Made by a program: the position numbers and the translations under genes. 64,000 nucleotides of DNA from Streptomyces sp. BA2 (GTDB taxonomy: Bacteria; Actinomycetota; Actinomycetes; Streptomycetales; Streptomycetaceae). The stretch spans positions 4,848,001-4,912,000 of the forward strand of contig NZ_WSRO01000002.1 in the NCBI RefSeq assembly GCF_009769735.1, given 5' to 3'. The notes beneath the pieces were generated by a model that saw only the letters and a list, made by a program, of their open reading frames with translations, ran no database searches and had not been told where the DNA came from. Within the stretch, counting starts at the first letter, position 1, and each line of letters opens with the position of its first letter. Below, one piece after another: positions 16,915 to 30,719 of this stretch.

Positions 16915-18831
16915 GTGGCTGACGTACCTGCCGATCTTGCCGCAGTGTGGCCACGAGTTCTGGAGCAGCTGCTGGGTGAGGGGCGGGGGCACGGTGTAGA
17001 CGCGAAGGACGAGCGCTGGATCAAACGCTGCCAGCCGCTGGCACTGGTCGCCGATACCGCTCTGCTGGCCGTACCGAACGAGTTCGCCAAGGGCGTGCTC
17101 GAGGGGCGCCTGGCCCCCATCGTCAGCGAGTCGCTGAGCCGCGAGTGCGGCCGCCCGATCCGTATCGCCATCACGGTGGACGACTCGGTCGGCGACCCCA
17201 TGGACCGGCCCACCCCGCCGGCGCCGCCGCTCCAGCAGCAGCCCGGCCAACAGCAGCAGCAGCGCTATGAGGAGCCCGAGCAGCACCCCGGCCCCGGTCA
17301 GGGCCATGATTCGTACGACAGTTACGGCCGCCGCGCCCCGGATGAGCACTCCCCGGGCCGCGGCTCCGATCAGCTGCCGACCGCCCGCCCCGCGTACCCC
17401 GACTACCAGCGCCCCGCGCCCGGCGCCTGGCCGCAGCAGCAGCCCCAGCAGCAGGACGACTACGGCTGGCAGCAGCCGCGGCTGGGCTTCCCCGAGCGGG
17501 ACCCGTACGCGAGCCCCCAGCAGCCCCAGCACGACTACCGGTCGCAGCCTCCGCAGGGGCACTCCCCGTACGACCAGCACCGCCAGGACCGGCAGGAGCG
17601 CCAGGACCGGCAGGACCAGCAGGACCGCCACGACAGACATGACAGACACGACCGGCGCGAGCGTCACGAGCAGTCCCCGGGCTCCGGAGGCCACGACCCC
17701 AGGGGCGGCGGCCACGGCAACGGCCACGGCGTCCACGGCAGCGGCGCACCCGGCCCCCTGGCAGCTCAGCCCGCCCCCGCGTCGGCCCCGGGCGAGCCCA
17801 CCGCGCGCCTCAACCCGAAGTACCTCTTCGACACCTTCGTGATCGGTGCCTCGAACCGTTTCGCGCACGCGGCAGCCGTCGCCGTGGCCGAGGCGCCCGC
17901 CAAGGCGTACAACCCCCTCTTCATCTACGGAGAGTCGGGGCTTGGCAAAACGCATCTTCTGCACGCGATCGGGCACTACGCCCGCAGCCTCTACCCCGGC
18001 ACGCGCGTGCGCTACGTGAGCTCGGAGGAGTTCACGAACGAGTTCATCAACTCCATCCGCGACGGCAAGGGCGACACCTTCCGCAAGCGGTACCGCGAAA
18101 TGGACATCCTGCTCGTCGACGACATCCAGTTCCTCGCGAGCAAGGAGTCGACGCAGGAGGAGTTCTTCCACACCTTCAATACGCTCCACAACGCGAACAA
18201 GCAGATCGTGCTCTCCAGCGACCGGCCGCCCAAGCAGCTGGTGACCCTGGAGGACCGGCTGCGCAACCGCTTCGAGTGGGGACTTATCACCGACGTCCAG
18301 CCGCCGGAGCTGGAGACGCGTATCGCCATCCTTCGTAAGAAGGCGGTGCAGGAGCAGCTCAACGCCCCGCCGGAGGTCCTGGAGTTCATCGCGTCCCGCA
18401 TCTCACGCAACATCCGTGAGCTGGAGGGCGCGCTGATCCGGGTCACTGCCTTCGCCTCGCTCAATCGGCAGCCGGTGGACCTGGGGCTGACGGAGATCGT
18501 TCTGAAGGACCTGATCCCGGGGGGCGAGGACGCGGCTCCGGAGATCACGGCGACGGCCATCATGGCCGCGACCGCGGACTACTTCGGCCTCACGGTGGAC
18601 GACCTCTGCGGATCCTCGCGCAGCCGCGTACTGGTGACGGCCCGCCAGATCGCGATGTACCTCTGCCGCGAGCTGACGGACCTCTCCCTGCCCAAGATCG
18701 GCGCACAGTTCGGCGGCCGCGACCACACGACGGTCATGCACGCAGACCGCAAGATCCGCGCGCTGATGGCCGAGCGGCGCTCGATCTACAACCAGGTCAC
18801 CGAGCTCACCAACCGCATCAAGAACGGCTGA
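16915..18831 (+). CDS. dnaA: DnaA chromosomal replication initiator
   Basis: DnaA binds oriC boxes and opens the duplex. The 638-residue protein begins [20 protein letters not shown] (domain I). Domain II, about residues 100-295, is very long and disordered, rich in Gln, Pro, Asp, Arg and His with a repetitive [18 protein letters not shown] stretch. Domain III is an AAA+ ATPase with Walker [10 protein letters not shown] (about 340) and Walker [11 protein letters not shown]. Domain IV ends with the DNA-binding signature [16 protein letters not shown] chose GTG 16915, preceded by GAGAGAG, because it gives the genus N-terminus; an extension to 16819 adds unrelated residues. Confidence 0.97.
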   Translation: MADVPADLAAVWPRVLEQLLGEGRGHGVDAKDERWIKRCQPLALVADTALLAVPNEFAKGVLEGRLAPIVSESLSRECGRPIRIAITVDDSVGDPMDRPTPPAPPLQQQPGQQQQQRYEEPEQHPGPGQGHDSYDSYGRRAPDEHSPGRGSDQLPTARPAYPDYQRPAPGAWPQQQPQQQDDYGWQQPRLGFPERDPYASPQQPQHDYRSQPPQGHSPYDQHRQDRQERQDRQDQQDRHDRHDRHDRRERHEQSPGSGGHDPRGGGHGNGHGVHGSGAPGPLAAQPAPASAPGEPTARLNPKYLFDTFVIGASNRFAHAAAVAVAEAPAKAYNPLFIYGESGLGKTHLLHAIGHYARSLYPGTRVRYVSSEEFTNEFINSIRDGKGDTFRKRYREMDILLVDDIQFLASKESTQEEFFHTFNTLHNANKQIVLSSDRPPKQLVTLEDRLRNRFEWGLITDVQPPELETRIAILRKKAVQEQLNAPPEVLEFIASRISRNIRELEGALIRVTAFASLNRQPVDLGLTEIVLKDLIPGGEDAAPEITATAIMAATADYFGLTVDDLCGSSRSRVLVTARQIAMYLCRELTDLSLPKIGAQFGGRDHTTVMHADRKIRALMAERRSIYNQVTELTNRIKNG

Positions 18832-19647
18832 CAGACGCCGAGAAACACCTCTGAAGGGCGCCCCGGAGCAACTTCCGGGGCGCCCTTTGCCGTTGTGCAC
18901 GCGCGCGTGGAGGCCGTCCGCCCCTCTCCGCTGTTCGATTTCCCCAGCTGAGAGGGGTGTTCTCCACAGATGTGCGTCCTTTTTTCCTTCCACACCCTGG
19001 GGACCCGGAAGTTGTCCAGATGATGTCCACAGGGGACCCTGCTGAAGGATCATCAAGCCAGGTCAGGTGGTTGTGGATTGGTGGACGAAGGCCCTCCACA
19101 GGCTGTGGAGGAAAATCTCGTCCACAGGGTGTGCATGAACTTGTCCACCGGCAACCCACAGGCTCGGGCCGGTTGTCCCCAGCTTTCCCCAGCTTCTCCA
19201 CACGGCTGTCCACTGTTCGGCAACGCAACGCGCCCCGTCACCGTGCCGAGTGAAAGGCGTCACACCAAGGTGGTCGGTTGGCCTGTGGGGAAGGTGGGTA
19301 AAACTGGGGACGGCGCTGGGGAGAAGTGCCCCCTGCCTGTGCATCGGGTGTGCAGAACTTTCGCCCGTCCACAGAAACCACCGGTTGTCCACCGCCTCCG
19401 CCCACAGGCGCAGTGGATAAAAAACCGGCACTGACCTGCGCATACGCGGTTATCCACGGTTTCCACAGGCCCTACTACTACTGCCCCCTAGAGTCACCGG
19501 GGAATTGGCTTCGAAGAGGGGCCTGTGCACAACTCGCGCTCCGGACCTCCGACGCCGCTCGTCACGACTTGACCCCGACGGGCACCCACTGTCAGTGCGG
19601 TGCGTCAGACTGGTCCCCAGTGCCAGCAACAGCAGGAGGGCGGCTAA
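18832..19647. other. oriC: oriC, chromosomal replication origin
   Basis: An 816-bp non-coding region between dnaA and dnaN, full of DnaA-box-like 9-mers in both orientations. One-mismatch matches to TTGTCCACA are at 18960 (TTCTCCACA), 19012 (TTGTCCAGA), 19023 (ATGTCCACA), 19118 (TCGTCCACA), 19141 (TTGTCCACC), 19173 (TTGTCCCCA), 19194 (TTCTCCACA), 19385 (TTGTCCACC) and, reversed, 19524 (TGTGCACAA). Weaker ones include 19206, 19365, 19412 and 19450 (TTATCCACG). No copy is perfect. A-rich stretches are short (GGATAAAAAACC near 19415; a T-run near 18980). Gene context and box density make the call secure; the unwinding site is not evident. Confidence 0.96.
18854..18887 (+). terminator. Terminator of dnaA
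   Basis: Perfect 14-bp stem AAGGGCGCCCCGGA / TCCGGGGCGCCCTT with a 6-nt loop, 22 bp after the dnaA stop, at the dnaA side of oriC. Confidence 0.9.
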
Positions 19648-20778
19648 GTGAAGATCCGGGTGGAACGCGACGTACTCGCGGAGGCAGTGGCGTGGGCGGC
19701 GCGCAGCCTCCCGGCCCGGCCACCGGCACCTGTCCTCGCGGGCCTGCTGCTGAAGGCCGAGGAAGGCGCACTGAGCCTTTCCAGCTTTGACTACGAGGTC
19801 TCGGCGCGTGTCTCCGTAGACGCCGAGATCGACGACGAGGGCACGGTCCTCGTCTCCGGCCGGCTGCTCGCCGACATCTGCCGCGCCCTTCCCAACCGTC
19901 CGGTGGAGATCTCCACAGACGGTGTGCGGGCCACGGTGGTCTGCGGCTCGTCGCGATTCACACTCCACACACTTCCTGTGGAGGAGTACCCCGCGCTGCC
20001 GCAGATGCCCACCGCGACCGGCACGGTCCCCGGTGAGGTCTTCGCCTCCGCCGCCGCCCAGGTGGCCATCGCCGCGGGCCGCGACGACACGCTGCCCGTC
20101 CTGACCGGCGTACGCATCGAGATCGAGGGCGACACCGTCACCCTGGCCTCCACCGACCGCTACCGCTTCGCGGTCCGCGAGTTCCTGTGGAAGCCGGAGA
20201 ACCCCGAGGCGTCCGCGGTCGCCCTGGTGCCCGCCAAGACGCTCCTGGACACCGCGAAGGCGCTCACGAGCGGCGACACGGTCACCCTGGCGCTGTCCGG
20301 CTCCGGTGCCGGTGAGGGTCTGATCGGTTTCGAGGGCGCCGGGCGGCGTACGACCACGCGTCTCCTCGAGGGCGACCTGCCGAAGTACAAGACGCTCTTC
20401 CCCACGGAGTTCAACTCGATCGCGGTCATCGAGACCGCCCCGTTCGTCGAGGCCGTGAAGCGCGTGGCCCTGGTGGCCGAGCGGAACACTCCGGTGCGGC
20501 TCAGCTTCGAGCAGGGCGTGCTGATCCTGGAGGCCGGTTCCAGCGATGACGCACAGGCTGTGGAAAGGGTCGACGCCCAGCTCGATGGCGACGACGTCTC
20601 GATCGCCTTCAACCCGACGTTCCTGCTCGACGGCCTGAGCGCGATCGACTCCCCGGTCGCCCAGCTGTCGTTCACGACGTCGACGAAGCCCGCGCTCCTG
20701 AGCGGCAGGCCGGCCGTGGACGCGGAGGCCGACGAGGCCTACAAGTACCTGATCATGCCTGTACGTCTGAGCGGCTGA
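19648..20778 (+). CDS. dnaN: DNA polymerase III beta sliding clamp
   Basis: The 376-residue protein starts MKIRVERDVLAEAVAWAARS and has three clamp repeats, with family segments GRLLADICRALP, YRFAVREFLW and the C-terminal KYLIMPVRLSG. Dimers form a ring that tethers polymerase to DNA. The GTG start has CAGGAGGG before it and lies at the downstream edge of oriC. The length is standard. Confidence 0.97.
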   Translation: MKIRVERDVLAEAVAWAARSLPARPPAPVLAGLLLKAEEGALSLSSFDYEVSARVSVDAEIDDEGTVLVSGRLLADICRALPNRPVEISTDGVRATVVCGSSRFTLHTLPVEEYPALPQMPTATGTVPGEVFASAAAQVAIAAGRDDTLPVLTGVRIEIEGDTVTLASTDRYRFAVREFLWKPENPEASAVALVPAKTLLDTAKALTSGDTVTLALSGSGAGEGLIGFEGAGRRTTTRLLEGDLPKYKTLFPTEFNSIAVIETAPFVEAVKRVALVAERNTPVRLSFEQGVLILEAGSSDDAQAVERVDAQLDGDDVSIAFNPTFLLDGLSAIDSPVAQLSFTTSTKPALLSGRPAVDAEADEAYKYLIMPVRLSG

Positions 20779-20867
20779 GCCCACAGGTGTGAGCGTGCGT
20801 CCGGGCGTAGGCTCGGACGCGGGTACGAAGGTGCCTCCACGCCACATCGCTACTTAAGGAACCACTG

Positions 20868-21752
20868 ATGGAGCTCGGTCTCGTCGGCCTCGGCAAGATG
20901 GGCGGCAACATGCGCGAGCGCATCCGCCGCGCAGGCCACACCGTCATCGGATACGACCGCAACCAGGACGTCGCGGATGTCCACAGCCTCGAAGAGCTTG
21001 TGGGCAAGCTCAAGGGTCCGCGTGTCGTATGGGTGATGGTTCCGGCCGGAGCCGCGACCCAGTCCACCGTCGACGAGCTCGCCGAGCTGCTCCAGCCCGG
21101 CGACGTCGTCGTGGACGGCGGCAACTCCCGCTGGACGGACGACGAGAAGCACGCCGAGGAGCTCGCCGCCAAGGGCATCGGGTTCGTCGACTGCGGCGTC
21201 TCCGGCGGCGTCTGGGGCCTGAAGAACGGGTACGCGCTGATGTACGGCGGCGACGCCGAGGACATCGCGAAGGTCCAGCCGATCTTCGACGCCCTCAAGC
21301 CCGAGGGTGACTTCGGCTCCGTGCACGCCGGCAAGGTCGGCGCGGGCCACTTCTCGAAGATGGTTCACAACGGCATCGAGTACGCCATGATGCAGGCCTA
21401 CGCCGAGGGCTGGGAGCTCCTGGAGAAGGTCGACTCCGTCACGGACGTGCGCGAGGTCTTCCGCTCCTGGCAGGAGGGCACGGTCATCCGTTCCTGGCTG
21501 CTCGACCTCGCGGTCAACGCCCTGGACGACGACGAGCACCTGGCGAAGCTGCGCGGCTTCGCGCAGGACTCCGGCGAGGGCCGGTGGACGGTGGAAGCCG
21601 CCATCGACAACGCCGTGCCGCTGCCCGCGATCACGGCCTCGCTCTTCGCCCGGTTCGCCTCGCGGCAGGACGACTCCCCGCAGATGAAGATGATCGCGGC
21701 GCTGCGCAACCAGTTCGGTGGCCACGCCGTCGAGTCCAAGAGCGAGCACTGA
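20868..21752 (+). CDS. gnd: 6-phosphogluconate dehydrogenase, decarboxylating (short form)
   Basis: The enzyme oxidises 6-phosphogluconate to ribulose 5-phosphate and CO2. The 294-residue protein is the short type (the long form has about 470 residues). It has the nucleotide motif GLVGLGKMGGNM at the N-terminus, the signature DCGVSGGVWGLKNGYALM and the catalytic helix AGKVGAGHFSKMVHNGIEYAMM. The position between dnaN and recF is conserved in Streptomyces. An AAGGAA ribosome site precedes the ATG. Confidence 0.94.
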   Translation: MELGLVGLGKMGGNMRERIRRAGHTVIGYDRNQDVADVHSLEELVGKLKGPRVVWVMVPAGAATQSTVDELAELLQPGDVVVDGGNSRWTDDEKHAEELAAKGIGFVDCGVSGGVWGLKNGYALMYGGDAEDIAKVQPIFDALKPEGDFGSVHAGKVGAGHFSKMVHNGIEYAMMQAYAEGWELLEKVDSVTDVREVFRSWQEGTVIRSWLLDLAVNALDDDEHLAKLRGFAQDSGEGRWTVEAAIDNAVPLPAITASLFARFASRQDDSPQMKMIAALRNQFGGHAVESKSEH

Positions 21753-21760
21753 TCCACAGC

Positions 21761-21789
21761 CTGTGGGGAACACCAGCTGTTTCCCACAG
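21761..21789 (+). terminator. Inverted repeat between gnd and recF, possible weak terminator or DnaA-box-like site
   Basis: Arms CTGTGGGGAACA and TGTTTCCCACAG match at 11 of 12 positions around a 5-nt loop. The arms also resemble degenerate DnaA boxes, so the role is uncertain. Confidence 0.4.
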
Positions 21790-21834
21790 GCCTCTCAGCA
21801 AGTGAAGTAAGGCCGGGGGAGGTCGGCGCACACC

Positions 21835-22956
21835 ATGCACGTCACGCATCTGTCGCTGGCCGACTTCCGCTCGTACGCCCGGGTCGAGGTCCCTCTCGAT
21901 CCGGGCGTCACCGCGTTCGTGGGCCCGAACGGCCAGGGCAAGACGAACCTCGTGGAGGCCATCGGCTATCTCGCCACGCTCGGCAGCCACCGGGTCTCCT
22001 CGGACGCCCCGCTGGTGCGCATGGGCGCCGAGCGTGCCGTCGTCCGGGCGGCGGTCCAGCAGGGCGAGCGCCAGCAGCTGGTCGAGCTCGAACTCAATCC
22101 GGGCAAGGCCAATCGCGCCCGCATCAACAGGTCCTCGCAGGTCAGGCCCCGTGATGTGCTCGGGATCGTGCGCACGGTGCTGTTCGCTCCCGAGGATCTG
22201 GCGCTGATCAAGGGCGACCCGGGTGAGCGCCGGCGCTTCCTCGACGAGCTGATCACTGCGCGTTCCCCGCGCATGGCGGGCGTGCGGTCCGACTACGACC
22301 GCGTGCTGAAGCAGCGCAACACCCTCCTGAAGTCGGCGGCCCTTGCGCGGCGGCACGGCGGACGCTCCATGGACCTGTCCACACTCGACGTCTGGGACCA
22401 GCATCTCGCGCGCGTGGGCGCCGAACTGCTCGCGCAGCGGCTCGACCTGATCGCCGCGCTGCAGCCGCTCGCCGACAAGGCGTACGAGCAGCTGGCACCC
22501 GGCGGCGGGCCCGTCACCCTGGACTACAAGCCGTCGGCGCCGGGCGAGGGCCACACGCGTGAGGTCCTGTTCGAGCAGCTGATCGCCGCTCTCGAAGAGG
22601 CACGCAAGCAGGAGATCGAGCGGGGCGTGACGCTGGTCGGCCCGCACCGCGACGACCTGCTCCTGAAGCTCGGCCAGCTCCCCGCGAAGGGGTACGCGAG
22701 CCATGGCGAGTCCTGGTCGTACGCCCTGGCGCTGCGCCTCGCCTCGTACGACCTCCTGCGTGCCGAGGGGAACGAACCCGTGCTCGTCCTGGACGATGTG
22801 TTCGCGGAGCTCGACACGCGCCGCAGGGAGCGGCTCGCGGAGCTGGTGGCGCCGGGCGAGCAGGTCCTGGTCACCGCAGCGGTGGACGACGACGTGCCGG
22901 GCGTGCTCGCCGGAGCGCGGTTCGCGGTGGCGGACGGCGCGGTGGAGCGCGTATGA
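21835..22956 (+). CDS. recF: RecF recombination and replication-repair protein
   Basis: RecF is an SMC-like ATPase that helps load RecA at gaps. The 373-residue protein begins [19 protein letters not shown], with Walker [10 protein letters not shown] (about 30-38), the signature region [17 protein letters not shown] and Walker [21 protein letters not shown] precedes the ATG. It ends 22 bp before the DUF721 start. Confidence 0.96.
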   Translation: MHVTHLSLADFRSYARVEVPLDPGVTAFVGPNGQGKTNLVEAIGYLATLGSHRVSSDAPLVRMGAERAVVRAAVQQGERQQLVELELNPGKANRARINRSSQVRPRDVLGIVRTVLFAPEDLALIKGDPGERRRFLDELITARSPRMAGVRSDYDRVLKQRNTLLKSAALARRHGGRSMDLSTLDVWDQHLARVGAELLAQRLDLIAALQPLADKAYEQLAPGGGPVTLDYKPSAPGEGHTREVLFEQLIAALEEARKQEIERGVTLVGPHRDDLLLKLGQLPAKGYASHGESWSYALALRLASYDLLRAEGNEPVLVLDDVFAELDTRRRERLAELVAPGEQVLVTAAVDDDVPGVLAGARFAVADGAVERV

Positions 22957-22978
22957 CACGCCTGAGCCGGGAGTGCGT

Positions 22979-23542
22979 ATGAGCGCCGAAGAGCCCGCCA
23001 AGGACACGCCTCAGGACGCCCCCAAGGAGATGCCGAAGACGCCCGAGCCCTCCGGCGTCGACCTCGCCCGTGTCGCCCTCCGTGCCGCCAAAGAGCAAGC
23101 ACGCGCGCGTGGCGACGCCGCGCAGCAGAAGAAGCAGGCCCGCAGGGGCGGCCTTCGCTCCGGCGCGCGCGCCGACGGGCGTGACCCGCAGCCGCTCGGC
23201 TCCGCCATCAACCGCTTGATCACCGAGCGCGGCTGGGAGACGCCTGCCGCGGTCGGCGGGGTGATGGGCCGCTGGCCGCAGATCGTCGGCGAAGACCTGG
23301 CCAACCACTGTGTCCCGCAGCGGTACGACGAGAACGAGCGCGTCCTGACCGTCCAGTGCGACTCCACGGCCTGGGCGACGAACCTGCGTCTCCTGGCGCC
23401 CCAGCTGGTGGCGCGCCTCAACGAGGACCTCGGCCACGGCACCGTGCGCCTCATCAAAGTCCTCGGTCCCGGCGGCCCCCCGCGCCGCTTCGGACCCCTG
23501 CGCGCACCGGGCAGCACGGGCCCCGGCGACACCTACGGCTGA
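22979..23542 (+). CDS. DUF721 (DciA-like) family protein
   Basis: The 187-residue protein has a disordered charged N-terminus and a DUF721 domain at about 75-165, with INRLITERGWETPAAVGGVM, WPQIVGEDLANHCVP and VQCDSTAWATNLRLLAPQLV. DUF721 proteins of the DciA type load the replicative helicase in bacteria lacking DnaC, so a role in initiation beside recF and gyrB is likely but inferred. I chose ATG 22979, preceded by GGGAG; an open extension upstream lies within recF. Confidence 0.85.
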   Translation: MSAEEPAKDTPQDAPKEMPKTPEPSGVDLARVALRAAKEQARARGDAAQQKKQARRGGLRSGARADGRDPQPLGSAINRLITERGWETPAAVGGVMGRWPQIVGEDLANHCVPQRYDENERVLTVQCDSTAWATNLRLLAPQLVARLNEDLGHGTVRLIKVLGPGGPPRRFGPLRAPGSTGPGDTYG

Positions 23543-23767
23543 GGCCGTACCGGGTGGTAGCTCAAGGTTGACACCCCGAAGCGCTGAGTGCCGCTGTGAG
23601 CCTCCTAGGGCCCCGCTCCGTATATGGGGAGTCGGAGGACGCCGCTTCAGGACGGCACATGCGGACTCAGGTACCGGCAAACCCCCATCACTGTCGGCGC
23701 TACCGGTAGACTGGAAGCTAATCCCGCCCCACTCGTGGGGCGCATAGAAAAAGCTGACTATCGCTGA

Positions 23768-25876
<2,109 letters not shown>

Positions 25877-25918
25877 GTCGGCCGCACAAGCCGCACCTCG
25901 AAAGGACTTTGACCAGCA

Positions 25919-28519
<2,601 letters not shown>

Positions 28520-28537
28520 CGCGAGGAGAGAGTCATC

Positions 28538-29281
28538 GTGAGTGGAGCCACGGGCGCCGGAGCGAGTGGAACCGGCCCAGCCGGTACAGACGGTGTCCGT
28601 GGCTCCGCCACTGATTCTCCCGACTCGCATGAGTCTCGTGGATCCCAGGGGGGAACCGTGACCGACACCCGAGGGCCGCAGCCGGCTCAGTCAGCGCAGT
28701 ACGCAGGCGGGGCGCAGGGGACCCAAGGGACGCAGGGGACCCAAGGGGGACAGGGAGCCCAGGGAGCTCCGAGCGCCACCGGAGCTCTGCCCGGTGAGCG
28801 CCAGCCCCAGCAGCAGGCGTCCCAGCCGTACCACCCGCCGCAGGCCTACCAGCAGGGCTCCCAGACGGGCTCCGTGCGCAGGCCGCGGACGGGGGCGCGC
28901 ACGACGCCTCGTACGCGCAAGGCGCGACTGCGGGTGGCCAAGGCCGATCCGTGGTCGGTGATGAAGGTCAGCTTCCTGCTCTCCATCGCGCTCGGCATCT
29001 GCACGATCGTCGCGGCCGCCGTGCTGTGGATGGTCATGGATGCCATGGGCGTCTTCTCCACGGTGGGCGGCACGATCTCGGAGGCGACGGGCTCGAACGA
29101 GTCCAACGGCTTCGACCTGCAGTCCTTCCTGTCGCTGCCCCGCGTCCTGATGTTCACGACGATCATCGCGGTCATCGACGTGGTCCTCGCCACGGCACTG
29201 GCGACGCTCGGCGCCTTCATCTACAACCTCTCCGCGGGCTTCGTGGGCGGCGTCGAGCTGACGCTGGCCGAGGACGAGTAG
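28538..29281 (+). CDS. DUF3566 membrane protein
   Basis: The 247-residue protein has a disordered N-terminal half with a collagen-like G-x-Q run (GTQGTQGTQGGQGAQG), a basic segment, then a DUF3566 domain with two membrane helices (FLLSIALGICTIVAAAVLWM and VVLATALATLGAFIYNL). It starts 19 bp after gyrA with GAGGAGAG upstream. Mycobacteria keep a homologue (Rv0007) in the same position after gyrA. Function is unknown. Confidence 0.88.
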   Translation: MSGATGAGASGTGPAGTDGVRGSATDSPDSHESRGSQGGTVTDTRGPQPAQSAQYAGGAQGTQGTQGTQGGQGAQGAPSATGALPGERQPQQQASQPYHPPQAYQQGSQTGSVRRPRTGARTTPRTRKARLRVAKADPWSVMKVSFLLSIALGICTIVAAAVLWMVMDAMGVFSTVGGTISEATGSNESNGFDLQSFLSLPRVLMFTTIIAVIDVVLATALATLGAFIYNLSAGFVGGVELTLAEDE

Positions 29282-29385
29282 CGAGTCGTTCTTCGCCCCC
29301 TGTAGTTCTTCCCCTCCCGTAGTTCTTTCTTCCGCGCTCCACCACCCCTCCGGCGTTCCGCGTCGGGGGGGGGGTCTCGCGGCCG

Positions 29386-29412
29386 GGGCCCCGCCCACTC
29401 AGGGCGGGGCCC
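29386..29412 (+). terminator. Terminator of the gyrBA-DUF3566 operon
   Basis: Perfect 11-bp stem GGGCCCCGCCC / GGGCGGGGCCC with a 5-nt loop. A run of ten G lies just before it (29365-29374). Confidence 0.8.
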
Positions 29413-29541
29413 TGTTGCGCGTCACGGCCTGGCGCGGCCTGTCGCGGCCTGTCCGGTGCCCGCGGAGGTATCGATTTTGGGACTGGCCCGCACGTGCGCT
29501 AATCTTCAGAGGTCAGCGCGCGGGACATACCGCAGCGCGGC

Positions 29542-29615
29542 GGGGCTATAGCTCAGTTGGTTAGAGCGCATCCCTGATAAGGATGAGGCCACAGGTTCAA
29601 ATCCTGTTAGCCCCA
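29542..29615 (+). tRNA. tRNA-Ile (GAT)
   Basis: A 74-nt cloverleaf. The acceptor arm GGGGCTA pairs with TAGCCCC, the D arm has AGCTCAGTTGGTTAGAGC, and the T arm is CAGGTTCAAATCCTG. The anticodon loop CTGATAA has GAT at 29576-29578. The CCA end is not encoded. A very long hairpin begins at its last base. Confidence 0.97.
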
Positions 29616-29670
29616 CAGACACGAAGAAGACCCCCGGCCCGTATCGGCTGGGGGTCTTCTTCGTGTCTGT
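29615..29670 (+). terminator. Long-stem terminator of tRNA-Ile
   Basis: A 25-bp stem with a single G-T pair and a 6-nt loop (29615-29639 with 29646-29670). It starts at the discriminator base of the tRNA, so the 3' trailer is almost entirely hairpin. Confidence 0.85.
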
Positions 29671-29733
29671 GCTGTCTGCCTGTGCTGTCCGTAGGCCCCT
29701 GGGGGGCCGGTGGCCGAGGCGGCCGGGGCGTGA

Positions 29734-30063
29734 CTACGGTTCCGCGGCGAGCCTGCCTGGATGGGCCTCGGCCTCAATGGCCGTCTCCGTGTCGTCCGTG
29801 GGGAGGTGCCGGCAGCTGGGGGACGATCCGTGGGCCTCGGCGCGGATGCGTTGCTTCATCGTGGGCGGCAAGGACCGTTCGTACGCTGCTGCCCAGTAGG
29901 CCGCGAGTGGGGCCGTCATGCTCGGCGTGCTCTTGCACGTTTCCGTGGCCTGCTGTACCGGCGTGGCCGCCGTTGCCGTCGTGGTGAATCCCAGCGTGGC
30001 GAAGAGTGCGAGGAAGGCGGTGATGAGCGTGGTCCACAGCTTCATGGCCTTGGCGCCGGTCAT
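29734..30063 (-). CDS. Small exported protein, DUF6344-like
   Basis: The 109-residue protein has a signal peptide (MKLWTTLITAFLALFATLG, cleavage probably after TATA-A around residue 33) and a short mature part with RSLPPTMKQRIRAEAHGSSP and CRHLPTDD. This RSLPP..KQRIRAEAHG segment is typical of the DUF6344 proteins of Streptomyces, as I recall them. The start is ATG 30063 with GTGAGAAG upstream, or the ATG at 30045. Function is unknown; one mature Cys lies near each end. Confidence 0.7.
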   Translation of the reverse strand: MTGAKAMKLWTTLITAFLALFATLGFTTTATAATPVQQATETCKSTPSMTAPLAAYWAAAYERSLPPTMKQRIRAEAHGSSPSCRHLPTDDTETAIEAEAHPGRLAAEP

Positions 30064-30399
30064 GGCTTCTCACTTTCGGGTTGGGCGATTTGCGTACTTT
30101 CCTCATGATGTGTATGTGGGGCCGAGAGTGGGGGACCGACGCTCGTGGCGCGTCGATGTTCAGATGAACACCACCCGAATGGCCGTAAACGGGCCCTGGA
30201 GGCCCTGGGAGAGGGCCGGGTGAGGTCAAGAACGGTGGATGTCGCAGCGGGCCGTGAGGCGCCGGAGAGCGGCGACGGCCGATTCGACTGCTGTGTTCAG
30301 GGCGGGAGTTGGCGCGGATCCAGGTCACCGATCGGTATCGGTCGGTGTGTATAGTCGGGCGCCAGAGGTCCCTTACGTCAAGAAAGACGAGGTCGCGCG
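30064..30399. other. Intergenic region between divergent small genes
   Basis: A 336-bp gap. It should carry the promoter of the minus-strand exported protein near 30064-30110, where the sequence is AT-richer, and that of the plus-strand DLW-39 gene. TATAGT at 30350-30355, about 45 bp before the DLW-39 start, is a likely -10 element. I see no gene here. Confidence 0.5.
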
Positions 30400-30528
30400 G
30401 TGAAGAAGCTTCTCCTGGTCGCACTGGCCGCCATCGGCGGGCTCCTCGTGTACCGCCAGATCCAGGCGGATCGCGCCGAGCAGGATCTGTGGACGGAGGC
30501 GACTGACTCCGTGCCCACGGGTTCGTGA
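30400..30528 (+). CDS. DLW-39 family small membrane protein
   Basis: A 42-residue protein starting MKKLLLVALAAIGGLLVYRQ and continuing QADRAEQDLWTEATDSVPTGS. This matches the small actinobacterial DLW-39 family, named for its conserved Asp-Leu-Trp. It has one N-terminal membrane helix and a short acidic tail. The GTG start is preceded by GACGAGG. Function is unknown. Confidence 0.9.
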   Translation: MKKLLLVALAAIGGLLVYRQIQADRAEQDLWTEATDSVPTGS

Positions 30529-30549
30529 GTACCGACAACAGTCTCTTCA

Positions 30550-30583
30550 CAGGGCCCCGGCCGCTTCTGCGGCCGGGGCCCTG
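30550..30583 (+). terminator. Terminator after the DLW-39 gene
   Basis: Perfect 15-bp stem CAGGGCCCCGGCCGC / GCGGCCGGGGCCCTG with a TTCT loop, 21 bp after the stop. Confidence 0.9.
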
Positions 30584-30620
30584 TGCTGTCCGGATCTCTT
30601 CGCTCCTCCGGCCCCTCGGG

Positions 30621-30655
30621 TTTGCTCACGCAAGCCCTCGCCTTGCGTGAGCAAA
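30621..30655. repeat. Second perfect inverted repeat, possible back-up terminator
   Basis: Arms TTTGCTCACGCAAG and CTTGCGTGAGCAAA are exact reverse complements (14 bp) around a 7-nt loop. It follows the DLW-39 terminator and lies 65 bp before the next gene, so it may end leftover transcription or act as an operator. Confidence 0.6.
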
Positions 30656-30719
30656 GATTGTCGCGCCTCCGCGCGGGCATAGTGGGCGGGACGACTGGGG
30701 CTCAGGGGAGGGGTGGCAC

